A model generated the notes under the pieces. It was not told the origin of the DNA, searched no databases, and was given only the letters and a program-made list of their open reading frames with translations. Source: Deinococcus sp. QL22 (GTDB lineage: Bacteria > Deinococcota > Deinococci > Deinococcales > Deinococcaceae). Taken from it: a DNA stretch of 64,000 bases. Positions 39,524 through 48,434 of this stretch are shown in pieces; position 1 is the stretch's first letter, and each line of letters opens with the position of its first letter. The stretch spans positions 186,001-250,000 of the forward strand of contig NZ_CP097153.1 in the NCBI RefSeq assembly GCF_023370075.1. Direction: 5' to 3'. The position numbers and the translations under genes are program-made.

Positions 39524-41053
39524 GTGTCCGTTCCCCCTGATTCCCCCGCCTCCCCGCCGCGCTGGATTGCGCCGTGGCTGGCAGCTTCACCAGCGATGTA
39601 TCTGCTCTCGCCGCTGGCCTTGCTGGCCCTGCCCTACCTCCGCACCCTGCCTCAGCCTGTGCTGTGGATTCTGGGGTTCTATGCGCTGAGCCAGCAACTA
39701 CCCGCCCTGTTTTCTCCAGAACCACTGCTGGCCAGTGCCACCGCCCTCGTCCGGACGGCCCTAATGTTCGGGCTGATCGGCGTTGGGGTGGCCCTCAAAG
39801 ACAGCCAGCGCCTGCGCCCCTTGGCGATTGGGGTGGCGATCATTTACGCCACCGCCCTTATTTTTAGTGTGGCGGGCGGCAACGATTTTCTAATCAGCCG
39901 CCTCACGCACCCCTATATGACGCCCATCGCCCTCGGTCTGGCAGGCGCATTCGGCATCTGGACGGCGCTGTTCATACAGGGCCACCTTCTCTGGCGGGTT
40001 CCCTTGGGGCTGGCCGCTATTGGCATTTTGCTGCTCTCCGGCAGCCGGGGGCCACTGGCGGCGGCGCTGGTGGGTTGTATGGCGGGCCTGATTGTCCGGC
40101 GGGGGCGCAAGACCGCACTGGCCCTCCTTCTGGGGGCAGTCGTCCTGCTAGGCGGCTTCTATGTCGGAGACCGCCTGGGCATCAGCGCCGTCTCCCGGCT
40201 GGGCAGTGCCGATACAACAGGCCGTGACATCGTCTGGTACAACACCCTAACCGTGATTCAGAGTGAGCCTTGGTCAGGGGTGGGCAGCTACCGACTCGGC
40301 AAGTATCTCGCGCCGCCTTCGGAAAGCTGCCCGGTGGTCACGACGTTAGTAGACAATACAGGGTGTCCTGAGTGGATCGAGAAGCTGGGCAGTCCATGGC
40401 TGATCGCGCACAACTTGACGTTGCAGCAGCTGGCAGAAACGGGGCCTTTGGGCCTGCTGGGCCTGTTTGTCCTGCTCGGCTCCATCGGAGCGGCGGCCTT
40501 GACTACCCGCAACTCCTTGGCCGTAGCCGTTTTGTCTGGTCTGTTGGCAGCCACGATCACCGACAATACCCTGCTGGTGCCCACTCCGTTCTTCGGGGAA
40601 GTGTTTTGGGTGGTAGCCGGGATGCAACTGCTGCATATGCCGGTGCTCAAGGCCTCAGCAGGATGGTTGGGAGCAGGGCTGGGAGCGGTGTTGTCGACGC
40701 CGCTGTTCGCTAATGCACTGATCATGACCCCACACCTAACCCAACGAGAACAGATAACACTTTTGATCGCTCCCAATAGCAATGTAAGCCAAAAACAATA
40801 CACTGCATTTGTGCAATTGAACGCCCCCTCTGGACAATATAGAGCTGCACTTCATAGCTGCAATAGCTATTGTAAGCCATTGGAAACGTTGTCTTTTGAG
40901 ATTTCAGAGTCCATTTCGCCTCTGCTGACTTTTAAGGTGTTTTTGCCTCTGCAGGAAGAACAAACTTTAGAATTGCGTCTCTTGCCCGGACGTTCTTCCC
41001 TTCATATCCAGCCTCTGAGTATCAAACGCTGGACGGTTAGGCAGCGTTTATGA
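39524..41053 (+). CDS. O-antigen ligase / polymerase-like membrane protein
   Basis: About 509 residues with 9-11 membrane helices. The start is taken at the GTG at 39524 because a -10 TATAGT ends 6 bases before it, giving a leaderless mRNA; the frame is open upstream. The Wzy_C/WaaL-type region is visible: a large periplasmic loop (GRDIVWYNTLTVIQSEPWSG then VGSYRLGKYLA) with WLIAHNLTLQQLAETGPLGL, where the conserved His of O-antigen ligases lies. The last 120 residues are a soluble beta domain and become less GC-rich. It overlaps the next gene by 4 bases. Confidence 0.8.
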   Translation: MSVPPDSPASPPRWIAPWLAASPAMYLLSPLALLALPYLRTLPQPVLWILGFYALSQQLPALFSPEPLLASATALVRTALMFGLIGVGVALKDSQRLRPLAIGVAIIYATALIFSVAGGNDFLISRLTHPYMTPIALGLAGAFGIWTALFIQGHLLWRVPLGLAAIGILLLSGSRGPLAAALVGCMAGLIVRRGRKTALALLLGAVVLLGGFYVGDRLGISAVSRLGSADTTGRDIVWYNTLTVIQSEPWSGVGSYRLGKYLAPPSESCPVVTTLVDNTGCPEWIEKLGSPWLIAHNLTLQQLAETGPLGLLGLFVLLGSIGAAALTTRNSLAVAVLSGLLAATITDNTLLVPTPFFGEVFWVVAGMQLLHMPVLKASAGWLGAGLGAVLSTPLFANALIMTPHLTQREQITLLIAPNSNVSQKQYTAFVQLNAPSGQYRAALHSCNSYCKPLETLSFEISESISPLLTFKVFLPLQEEQTLELRLLPGRSSLHIQPLSIKRWTVRQRL

Positions 41054-41880
41054 GTGTTTCGTCTCGTATATTGTTCTTCTTACCCTTGGCACTGTTGACC
41101 ACAATAGTGACGTGGCAATCTCAGCGTTCCTCATCAGCAGTTCCTTTAAGAGTCGTTGAGCCCAAACTGGCTTGCATACAGCCGCCACGCTTCCGCATCG
41201 GATATCAGCGGGAGGGAAATGGAGTCTCCTTAAAGGAGACTGAGGTCGATTTTCAGGGTTTTGCATGGATAGAGGCGGCAGTGTGTAGTGCAGGTACCCT
41301 GACCATCACTGCCGATGGTGAAGTGGCGGCAAACGAGGCACCCATCCTTCAGGTGGCTTTAGACAGAGAGCTGCTGCTCCAAGAAGGTTTTGAAGATCTG
41401 AAAACCGTCAAGGTGCGCGTTCCCCATCGTGGTCGTTTAGTTATTGGTTACTTCAATGACTATTACCTCTCTGATGTCAGAGTCGCCACATTGGAAGCTT
41501 TCAAATTTACAGGCGTAAGATGTAATGAGGTCAACATTGATGTTCCGAAGTCTACAGGGGGGGAGTGGAATACCGCCACCCGCACAGCTTCATTGATCTT
41601 CAGTGTTCCAATGACCATTCGGCCTTGCAGTGCTGGTATCCTTTCAGTCGGGGTTTTGGGAAGAGCAGGTCTAAACGTCTTCCCAAATCTCACATTTCGG
41701 CAAAAGAACATTGTATTGAAGTCCATACAAACGTCTGCACAACCACAAAATATAGCGCTGCAGGTAATGGATACTCCCATAAGTGTGACGCTCAACAATC
41801 CTTATTTCAAACAATTGGCTGATCGCAACCTCAACATCAGGGCCTTGGTATTTACGCCTGATCGTTCCACTGCACCCTGA
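41050..41880 (+). CDS. exported protein with CBM60-like carbohydrate-binding domain
   Basis: A 276-residue protein with an uncleaved or cleavable N-terminal hydrophobic segment (ILFFLPLALLTTIVTW). The centre reads LTITADGEVAANEAPILQVA and LVIGYFNDYYLSDVRVATLE, with a later partial copy NPYFKQLADRNLNIRAL. The FxNDYY...DRNL spacing recalls calcium-dependent xylan-binding CBM60/CBM35 modules. Its ATG overlaps the stop of the O-antigen-ligase-like gene, so it probably acts on the same glycan. It may be a polysaccharide-handling accessory; a defined function cannot be given. Confidence 0.6.
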   Translation: MSVSSRILFFLPLALLTTIVTWQSQRSSSAVPLRVVEPKLACIQPPRFRIGYQREGNGVSLKETEVDFQGFAWIEAAVCSAGTLTITADGEVAANEAPILQVALDRELLLQEGFEDLKTVKVRVPHRGRLVIGYFNDYYLSDVRVATLEAFKFTGVRCNEVNIDVPKSTGGEWNTATRTASLIFSVPMTIRPCSAGILSVGVLGRAGLNVFPNLTFRQKNIVLKSIQTSAQPQNIALQVMDTPISVTLNNPYFKQLADRNLNIRALVFTPDRSTAP

Positions 41881-42117
41881 GGGTGTGCCAACGTTCAATG
41901 TTCAGCGAAACGTCTGCTGGAAGCGTGACGGACGCCTGCGCACGGCTCCCTTCCTGTACCTCAGAATTTCTGCGCCTCGCCGACTCAAATACGCTTTTTT
42001 GCTCTGTCACAACATGAGCTTGCCTCGCTTGTGCGGCTCTTCCGCATTCCCGATACCGCTGGTTTACTGAGATGCCCCTGACGAACCGGGCCTTCCGAAG
42101 GCGAATTTTCTTTCTAC
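41881..42117. other. non-coding flank left of the insertion sequence
   Basis: 237 bp with no recognised gene. It contains GTTCAGCGAAACGT at 41900-41913, repeated at 43397-43410 on the far side of the IS. Confidence 0.35.
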
Positions 42118-43293
42118 CAAGAGTTTCCACGGGTATCCCAATCGCGTGTCACGCGGCGTGGGGTTGTTGTGCCACAGGCTGCACCTCGGTCAGGACGTAC
42201 AACTCCGTGTGTCGTGCCGCCCGGCGCTGAGCCGCTCGCCACGCCAATTGCGGCTGCTCCTGACGGACGAGCAGCACCGCATGGAGAGCCTCGACCACGC
42301 ACCAAGCCCAGTTGTCTTGAGCTTGGATGGTTCGACAACGGCAGCGTCCCAGCGCGAAGTTTTGCTTCATCAAGCGGTGAATGACCTCAATACCCCAGCG
42401 GGCCTTCCAGGCCCGCAACAACGTCCGGACGGTCAAGGCAGGGTCAAACGTGCTGAACAGGAAAAAGCAGCTCCATTCGCCATGAACCTTGCGCCAAACG
42501 ATCAGCACATCGAAGGCCCCGACTGCACGCGACACGGGGAGCCGACGGACACGCCAAGCGAACTCAGCATAGAGATGGCACCGTTCGGGGAGAAAACGCA
42601 CCGCCAGTGCGTTGAGGGTGAGTGTCTCACCCTCAACTTCAACACTCATATTCCGCTTGGCACGCACCAGGACGGGAATCTGGGTGTCGTGACTGAAGGT
42701 CACGACCTCATCTCGTCCAAACTCTACATCAAGCAGCACCCCAACGATGGACACCCCGGCCTCCCGGCACTGCGTGACGGTGTGAATCATCTCTTGGGTC
42801 GCGGTGCGGTACGGATACGCGGGCGTCTCCAACAGGCCAGAGACTTTGAACCGCTCCAACAGTGGCGTCGGATCGGCCCCAAACTTCACCAAGGCTGCTG
42901 AGGTGAATTGATGGCCCAATTGAGTCCGTGCCTGCCCACTGTAATGAAAGTTCAGACCCTCCATCTCCAGCCCCGCGTGCGGCACCATCACAAAGTCTAT
43001 GGCCAAAAATGCGCCACAGGGCGCATTCTTGGCGCGACGCTGAAGATCTTGGTTCGTCGTGAACGATTGCTGTGCCAGTCCATGGCACAGCGTGCTTTTC
43101 CGGACGGTGCTGTAGGGGGCGATGCCACTCACACGGGTGGCAAGGTTCAACAACGCAGTCACAATGCTGAGCGGTAGGCTGGAGGAGCGAGGCAGAGACA
43201 CTTCGCATGAAGGCCCACGAGACCGGGGAATTTCAATCCCCACCTCAAGGGCCTTCGTTGCTGTCGCCATAAATCCCTGCGTGGAAACTCTTG
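42118..43293 (-). mobile_element. insertion sequence of the IS4/IS701 superfamily
   Basis: A 1,176-bp element bounded by a perfect 14-bp inverted repeat, CAAGAGTTTCCACG (42118-42131) and its complement (43280-43293), and carrying one intact transposase gene. No matching target-site duplication is visible next to these ends (left ...TTTCTAC, right ATCGGC...), so the exact ends or later flank rearrangement are uncertain. Confidence 0.75.
42149..43270 (-). CDS. DDE transposase, IS4/IS701 type
   Basis: A 373-residue transposase that appears intact. The DDE triad fits Asp92 (GAFLAIDFVMVPHAG), Asp181 (IVGVLLDVEFGRDEVV) and Glu295 in RWGIEVIHRLMKQ, which follows the Y-R-E-K type signature of IS4 relatives. 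The ATG at 43270 lies just inside the inverted repeat; the open frame continues outside the IS and is not used. The first ~30 residues are low in similarity to anything recognised. Confidence 0.85.
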   Translation of the reverse strand: MATATKALEVGIEIPRSRGPSCEVSLPRSSSLPLSIVTALLNLATRVSGIAPYSTVRKSTLCHGLAQQSFTTNQDLQRRAKNAPCGAFLAIDFVMVPHAGLEMEGLNFHYSGQARTQLGHQFTSAALVKFGADPTPLLERFKVSGLLETPAYPYRTATQEMIHTVTQCREAGVSIVGVLLDVEFGRDEVVTFSHDTQIPVLVRAKRNMSVEVEGETLTLNALAVRFLPERCHLYAEFAWRVRRLPVSRAVGAFDVLIVWRKVHGEWSCFFLFSTFDPALTVRTLLRAWKARWGIEVIHRLMKQNFALGRCRCRTIQAQDNWAWCVVEALHAVLLVRQEQPQLAWRAAQRRAARHTELYVLTEVQPVAQQPHAA

Positions 43294-43492
43294 ATCGGCG
43301 TTTACGAGCCAATGGAAAACCTGCCAAGGTGGCGTTAATCGCGCTTGGTCGCAAATTGTTACGGATAGGACTGGCCGTCGGGATATCGGGGCAGCCGTTC
43401 AGCGAAACGTACGTGAAACCAGCTTAAAACCACCTATGGAGTGCTCTGGCGAACGGGCAACCAGTGTAACCAATCTCCAAAAACTACGCTAT

Positions 43493-43785
43493 CTATTCGC
43501 GGTGAATAAGCTTCGCTCCAACCATTCGGGTAGCCTCGGCGACGTGGCTTATTCCTTCCACGTTGACCCGCCAGCACTGCTCGCGCTCCTGCTCTGCTGC
43601 CCCAATATTGGTGTACGCCGCCGCATGCACGATCAGTTCAGGCTGCTCCCGCTCAATGACACGCCGAACTTGTTTTAGGTCGGTCACATCTAGCTCACGG
43701 CTACTGGGTGCAAGAATTTGGGGCAACAGCGCTTGTAGTTCAGTTCCGAGCCGCCCGCCACCACCAGTCATTAAATTTTTGCCAT
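43493..43785 (-). pseudogene. rmlD: dTDP-4-dehydrorhamnose reductase, broken N-terminal fragment
   Basis: The ATG at 43785 overlaps the CapD stop (TGATG), the right place for a coupled start, but a one-base deficit in the A/T run gives ATG GCA AAA ATT TAA. Restoring one base yields MAK(I/N)LMTGGGGRLGTEL, the RmlD NADPH-binding N-terminus, and the rest reads VIEREQPELIVHAAAYTNIG and MVGAKLIH before ending at once. RmlD normally continues ISTDYVFDG and has about 290 residues. So the gene has both a frameshift at codon 4-5 and a 3' truncation, the latter ending about 200 bp from the IS. Confidence 0.75.
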
Positions 43786-45617
43786 CAGCGGATGCTCCCA
43801 AATTTATTCTCCGGAATCATGCGGGCCAGATCCTTGCGGATCGCTTCTGCATCGTTCTGCTCAGCGTGGGTACGCAGCAGGCGCAGCTGTTCATGAATCG
43901 TCGTCGGTTCTACCCGGCCCAATTTGGCGCTGAAGATTTCGCTGTGGGTGGTGGCGTCCGTACCTTCCCCGCTGGTCAGCAGTTCTTCATACAATTTTTC
44001 GCCGGGGCGAATGCCGCTGTAGACCACGTCCACATTTTGAGCACCACTCAGACGAATAACGTCGTGGGCGAGATCAGAGATTTTGACGGGATCACCCATG
44101 TTAAGCACGTAGACTTTGCCGTTTTCAGCGAGGCCACCTGCTTGTAACACGAGGCGGGCCGCTTCGGGGATGGTCATGAAGTAGCGCACCATTTCCGGGT
44201 GCGTGACGGTGATGGGGCCGCCTGCCCGAATTTGGGCCATAAACGTGGGCACGACGCTGCCCCGGCTGCCCAGCACATTGCCGAACCGTACGGATACGAA
44301 GGCCTGTGTTTCACGGGCGCGCGCGGCACCTGCTGACACAACCATTTCTGCGACACGCTTGGACGCCCCCATAACGCTTGTCGGATTGACAGCCTTATCA
44401 GTGGAGACATTCACGAGGCGGGCCACACCAAATTCCAAGCACAGATCAACGACGTTGCGCGTGCCCATCACGTTGTTCAGGATCGCCTCAGAGGGCGTCT
44501 GTTCCATCAACGGCACGTGCTTATGGGCCGCCGCGTGGAAGACCACTTCCGGGCGGTAGTCTCTAAACACCGTTCGCAGGCGGGCCTCGTCGCGCACATC
44601 TCCGATGAGACCCATCTGCTTGATTTCCGGCCAGGTTCGGGCCAATTCCTGCTGAATACCGAAGATACTGTTTTCGCCCCGCCCGAACAGCAAAATGGTG
44701 GACGGCGTGAATGCAGCGATCTGACGGACGATTTCGGAGCCGATGCTACCGCCTGCGCCGGTAACCAGAATGACGCGGCCTCGGATATATCCCGCAATTT
44801 CACCGGTATTGAGTTTGACCGCCGGGCGACGCAGCAAGTCTTCCAAATTGACATCCCGAATCTGGTTGATACTGACGTCACCGCTAAGGATTTCAAAGAC
44901 GCCGGGAATGATGCGGTGCCGAAGCTGGGCATCACGGGCCAGATCGACGACACGGCGAACGAAATCCCCGGTTGCCGACGGCACCGCGATCAAGACTTCC
45001 TGTGCCCCCTCACGCTGGACCACGGCGGGCAAGTCCTCAATCCGTCCAAAAACAGGTAGGCCCACCACCCGCTGACGCTGCTTGCCGGGTTCGTCATCCA
45101 GAAATCCAATTGGGAGCAAGCCCGCTTCTGGGTGACGCTGCATCTCACGGGCTATCAGGCTGCCCGCGTCTCCTGCACCGACAATCAGAACCCGCTGCTG
45201 CGGCCCGGCAACCTGGCGCCGCGTCTGCTCGCTGGTCAGGCGGGTGGCTAGCCGAACGCCGCCCATCAGCAAAAAACCCAACACTCCGGCCAACAGCGGC
45301 ACACTGCGGGGAAGTTGCAGCCAAGTTTGCAGGACAAAGCCCAGAGCAAACATAATCAGCGTCGCTACGGCCACAGCGCGGGCCAACACCGTCAGGTCAA
45401 GAATTCCCGCCCGGTGCCAGGCCTGCCGGGGGAGGTGGTAGTGCCACGCCAACAGGCCCATGACGACCATGCTCAGGAGGACGTAGCCCCAGACATTCAC
45501 CGGGATGCCGGAAGCCAACAGGGAAGGTTTGCGGAAAGCGTATGCCAAAAGCGCCGCTAACGTCCAAAGAACTAAGTCAAAAATGAATTTTAGAATTGAT
45601 GATGGAATTACCTTCAT
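43785..45617 (-). CDS. CapD/WbpM-type UDP-sugar 4,6-dehydratase, membrane-bound
   Basis: A 610-residue two-part enzyme. The N-terminus has four transmembrane helices and a Rossmann domain (RVLIVGAGDAGSLIAREMQR). The C-terminal extended SDR domain contains VILVTGAGGSIGSEIVRQI, HAAAHKHVPLME (catalytic region) and TDKAVNPTSVMGASKRVAEM, where the Met-x-x-x-Lys replaces the usual Tyr-x-x-x-Lys, as in the large WbpM/FlaA1-type 4,6-dehydratases. It makes UDP-4-keto-6-deoxy-GlcNAc-type precursors for the polysaccharide. It lies 56 bases after the sugar transferase and overlaps the broken rmlD. Confidence 0.9.
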   Translation of the reverse strand: MKVIPSSILKFIFDLVLWTLAALLAYAFRKPSLLASGIPVNVWGYVLLSMVVMGLLAWHYHLPRQAWHRAGILDLTVLARAVAVATLIMFALGFVLQTWLQLPRSVPLLAGVLGFLLMGGVRLATRLTSEQTRRQVAGPQQRVLIVGAGDAGSLIAREMQRHPEAGLLPIGFLDDEPGKQRQRVVGLPVFGRIEDLPAVVQREGAQEVLIAVPSATGDFVRRVVDLARDAQLRHRIIPGVFEILSGDVSINQIRDVNLEDLLRRPAVKLNTGEIAGYIRGRVILVTGAGGSIGSEIVRQIAAFTPSTILLFGRGENSIFGIQQELARTWPEIKQMGLIGDVRDEARLRTVFRDYRPEVVFHAAAHKHVPLMEQTPSEAILNNVMGTRNVVDLCLEFGVARLVNVSTDKAVNPTSVMGASKRVAEMVVSAGAARARETQAFVSVRFGNVLGSRGSVVPTFMAQIRAGGPITVTHPEMVRYFMTIPEAARLVLQAGGLAENGKVYVLNMGDPVKISDLAHDVIRLSGAQNVDVVYSGIRPGEKLYEELLTSGEGTDATTHSEIFSAKLGRVEPTTIHEQLRLLRTHAEQNDAEAIRKDLARMIPENKFGSIR

Positions 45618-45673
45618 ACCATGTACTCCTAGGGATAGGAAATCAGAATCCAGCCTGGCCCATCCGCAACCGC

Positions 45674-46279
45674 TTAATACGCGCCGCGTGCCCCGGTCAA
45701 GCTCCGTAGCGTGTAAATCAGAATAAGGACATCAGTCAAGAGACCAAGGTGCCGCAAGTAAGTGTAATCGCGTTCTATTTTCTGGTCGTCGGGCAAATCA
45801 TCACGTCCCGTCACCTGGGCCAAGCCAGTGATCCCTGGACGCAGCTGGTGAATTCCACGCTGTTCTCTGCCCGTGAGCACCACTTGTTGTGTCAGCAATG
45901 CTGGGCGCGGCCCGACCAAACTCATCTCTCCGCGGATCACGTTGAGGAGCTGCGGCAATTCATCCAAGCTGCTGCGGCGCAAGAAAGGGCCAAGACGAGT
46001 GTAAGGCGTCAAACCCAAACGGCGCATCTCTTCGGTGGAGATACTGGGAGTATTTCGCTTCATGGTTCGGAATTTATAAATGACAAAAGGTTTATGCCAA
46101 CGTCCAGCCCGCTCCTGTTTGAACAACACAGGCCCTGGATCATCCAAAAAGATAAGGAGCGCCACCACGAGTAGTACGGGCCACAGCACCAACAGGGCGA
46201 TACTTGCGGCCAAACAGTCACACAACTGCTTCATCTGCAGATAGGTAGACAGCAGTGGAGGCGGATTAAAAGGCGTCAC
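45674..46279 (-). CDS. undecaprenyl-phosphate sugar phosphotransferase
   Basis: A 201-residue initiating enzyme that loads the first sugar-1-phosphate onto undecaprenyl phosphate. It is the short form: one N-terminal hydrophobic helix (LAASIALLVLWPVLLVVALL) and the WbaP/PglC-type catalytic domain with DDPGPVLFKQER, KFRTM, SSLDELPQLLNVIRGEMSL, GPRP and LRPGITGLAQVTGRDDLP. The GTG start overlaps the stop of the preceding SDR gene (GTGA). It begins synthesis of each repeat unit on the inner face of the membrane. Confidence 0.92.
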   Translation of the reverse strand: MTPFNPPPLLSTYLQMKQLCDCLAASIALLVLWPVLLVVALLIFLDDPGPVLFKQERAGRWHKPFVIYKFRTMKRNTPSISTEEMRRLGLTPYTRLGPFLRRSSLDELPQLLNVIRGEMSLVGPRPALLTQQVVLTGREQRGIHQLRPGITGLAQVTGRDDLPDDQKIERDYTYLRHLGLLTDVLILIYTLRSLTGARGAY

Positions 46280-47148
46280 AACATGCCCAGTTGGCGCAGC
46301 TGGGACGCTTCCTGGGCAATGCCAGAGAAGAACATTCGGGGCGTATAGGCCAACTCTCGCTGGGCGGCAGAGATGTCAAATGCCTTGTCCTCTTGCAACC
46401 GAATAATTTGCTCCTGCTTGAGTGGAAAGCGGGGCACCCGTTGCAGGAGTCCGACAACAGCCGCCACTGGACGGACTGGAATGAAAATCATCAGGCCACG
46501 CCGTCCGACAGCATGGAATGCCTCATCCACAATTTGACGGTAAGGCAACGCTTCAGGCCCTGCGAGATTAAACTCGCCGCGTGCATCTTGAATGACTGCC
46601 TGCGCGATTCCGTGTGCCAAGTCTTCTACATGAACAGGTTGCATCAGAGCCCGCCCTGAACCGAACACGGGATAGATCGGAACCTTGGCGACCAGGCGCA
46701 ACAGTTTGTGCATGTTGTGATCGCGCTCATTGCCGTAGATCATACTGGGACGGAGGAGGGTAGTTTCAACTGGGCCGCGCCTCATTTCTTCTTCAATTTC
46801 ACGGTAAAGCGCGGAGTAGGAATGGTGTTTCGAGAACACACCTGTAGTTGTTACGCAAAATGACCGTCTCACCCCAACCTCAGCCACTGCGGGCAGCATA
46901 GTACGGGCGTGGCGAAGATTTGCGGTTTCTAACAAGACATCGTCCGGTTTGACAACCCCCAAGTAGCTTTGAGGCCGGTCTAGATCACAGACATGCCAAG
47001 GCACCCCCAACTGCTCGAGGGGGGCCGGATCAGTCGTCTGACGAATTAAGGCCAGTACCGGAAGATCAGGTCGTATGGTCCGGAGACGTGTAAGGGTGGC
47101 TAGGCCAGTATTGCCAGTGGCCCCCGTCATGAGCAGTCGCTTGTGCAT
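46276..47148 (-). CDS. NAD(P)-dependent epimerase/dehydratase (atypical SDR)
   Basis: A 290-residue protein. AGAGGTTAAGG precedes the ATG at 47148; a longer open frame upstream lies in the glycosyltransferase gene. MTGATGNTGLATLTRLR is an NmrA-like NAD(P)-binding loop. TTTGVFSKHHSYSALYREIE follows, but the usual YxxxK is not well formed, and LLRPSMIYGNERD and MQPVHVEDLA match sugar-nucleotide epimerases. It probably modifies a nucleotide sugar of the repeat unit; the reaction cannot be specified. Confidence 0.75.
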   Translation of the reverse strand: MHKRLLMTGATGNTGLATLTRLRTIRPDLPVLALIRQTTDPAPLEQLGVPWHVCDLDRPQSYLGVVKPDDVLLETANLRHARTMLPAVAEVGVRRSFCVTTTGVFSKHHSYSALYREIEEEMRRGPVETTLLRPSMIYGNERDHNMHKLLRLVAKVPIYPVFGSGRALMQPVHVEDLAHGIAQAVIQDARGEFNLAGPEALPYRQIVDEAFHAVGRRGLMIFIPVRPVAAVVGLLQRVPRFPLKQEQIIRLQEDKAFDISAAQRELAYTPRMFFSGIAQEASQLRQLGML

Positions 47149-47150
47149 CC

Positions 47151-48434
47151 TTAACCTCTCTGGTAACCACGCAGGCCGTGAGACGGGCGGCGAATGAGCA
47201 AATTTATCAGCGTAAATACGAAAACCGTGCAAAGAGCAACCCACCAAAGCCCGTTCAAACTTCGTGGATGAGATGACCGACCCGCCTGAGCTTTGGCCAG
47301 AAGCTGTTGGTAGAGCGTGTCCCATTCTTGCCACAGACGCTCCTGAGCAAAATCTTGCTGTACCCACGCTTTTCCCTGTTGACCAAGACGCCGCCGCAGA
47401 GGTTCGTCATGCGCCAAACGTTTCATCGCCCGTGCGAGGTCATCAACATCACCTACGGCTACCCTTAGGCCAGTCACCTGCTCTTGCACTGCGTCACGTG
47501 CGCCTGTGGCGTCTGTGGTGATCAGTGGAAGTCCTAGCGCCGCTCCTTCTAACGCAACTGTGGGAAAACCTTCCCGGTAGGTGGGCAGTACCAACACATC
47601 AATCAGGCCATAGTAGGGCACGACATCTGAAGCGTAGCCCGCAGATATGATCGTGTCCGTGGTCTCGATCTGATGCCGCGTGGTGTCATCTACGGGATCA
47701 CCCGTCTCAAAGTCACCGACGAGCAGCAGGCGTGCCTGCGGGTACATCTGATGCAAGTGATGGAAAGCAGCGACCAGTTCGCGTATCCCCTTGTCGCGGG
47801 TCAACCGACCCACGAACCCATAGACGAGCGCTTCTTCAGGAAGTCCCAGTTCCAGACGCAAGGCCTGAACTTTCGCATGTTCAATGCGCATCTCCCGAAT
47901 TCCGTTGACACTGCCGTGATGAAGTGTGATGATCCTTTCAGGCGACACCAGGCCCAAGGCAAGCGAACGCTCGCGCAAGCTTGGACTCACAGCCACCACT
48001 TGATGGGCACACAGCATGGTGAGCCGCTCCGTCCACACCAGGAGCTGACGCTTGACTCCTACTGAAGTTTCTAGCCGCAGGCCGTGAAGCGTATACACTC
48101 GCACGGGCACCCTCCACAGAGCAGAGACGATACCGCCGACAAGTCCAGTTTTAGGATTGCCAAAATTGACGATGTCTGGCCGCGTTTTGAGCATAATCTG
48201 ATGCAACTGCCACATCGAACGCAGGTCACGAACGGGATCAATCTCGCGGCTGACCTCTAATGGAAAGGTACGGACTCCCTCTTGACGGCTGACCTCGGCC
48301 AACTCCCCGCCATCGCCCACAGACGACACGAAAACCGTTTCATAACCACGGCGCTGCATTTCAGCCAACTGGCCCCGCAGATACCACAAGGCACTTTGGG
48401 GGATGGTCAAAAGATACATCAGGGTAGGTTTCAT
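47151..48434 (-). CDS. glycosyltransferase, GT4 family
   Basis: A 427-residue GT-B enzyme. The N-terminal domain ends GNPKTGLVGGIVSALWRVP; the donor-binding domain has VYGFVGRLTRDKGIRELV and the E-x7-E motif in REGFPTVALEGAALGLPLI. It resembles WbpH/PglA-like transferases that act early on lipid-linked sugars. Unusually it ends in a membrane helix (WVALCTVFVFTLINLLI), which may tether it to the membrane. Its ATG overlaps the galE stop (ATGA). Confidence 0.85.
   Translation of the reverse strand: MKPTLMYLLTIPQSALWYLRGQLAEMQRRGYETVFVSSVGDGGELAEVSRQEGVRTFPLEVSREIDPVRDLRSMWQLHQIMLKTRPDIVNFGNPKTGLVGGIVSALWRVPVRVYTLHGLRLETSVGVKRQLLVWTERLTMLCAHQVVAVSPSLRERSLALGLVSPERIITLHHGSVNGIREMRIEHAKVQALRLELGLPEEALVYGFVGRLTRDKGIRELVAAFHHLHQMYPQARLLLVGDFETGDPVDDTTRHQIETTDTIISAGYASDVVPYYGLIDVLVLPTYREGFPTVALEGAALGLPLITTDATGARDAVQEQVTGLRVAVGDVDDLARAMKRLAHDEPLRRRLGQQGKAWVQQDFAQERLWQEWDTLYQQLLAKAQAGRSSHPRSLNGLWWVALCTVFVFTLINLLIRRPSHGLRGYQRG

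Noticed and set aside
41900..43410. 14-bp repeat as the target-site duplication of the IS
   Set aside because: It lies 100-220 bp outside the 14-bp inverted repeats that mark the IS ends.
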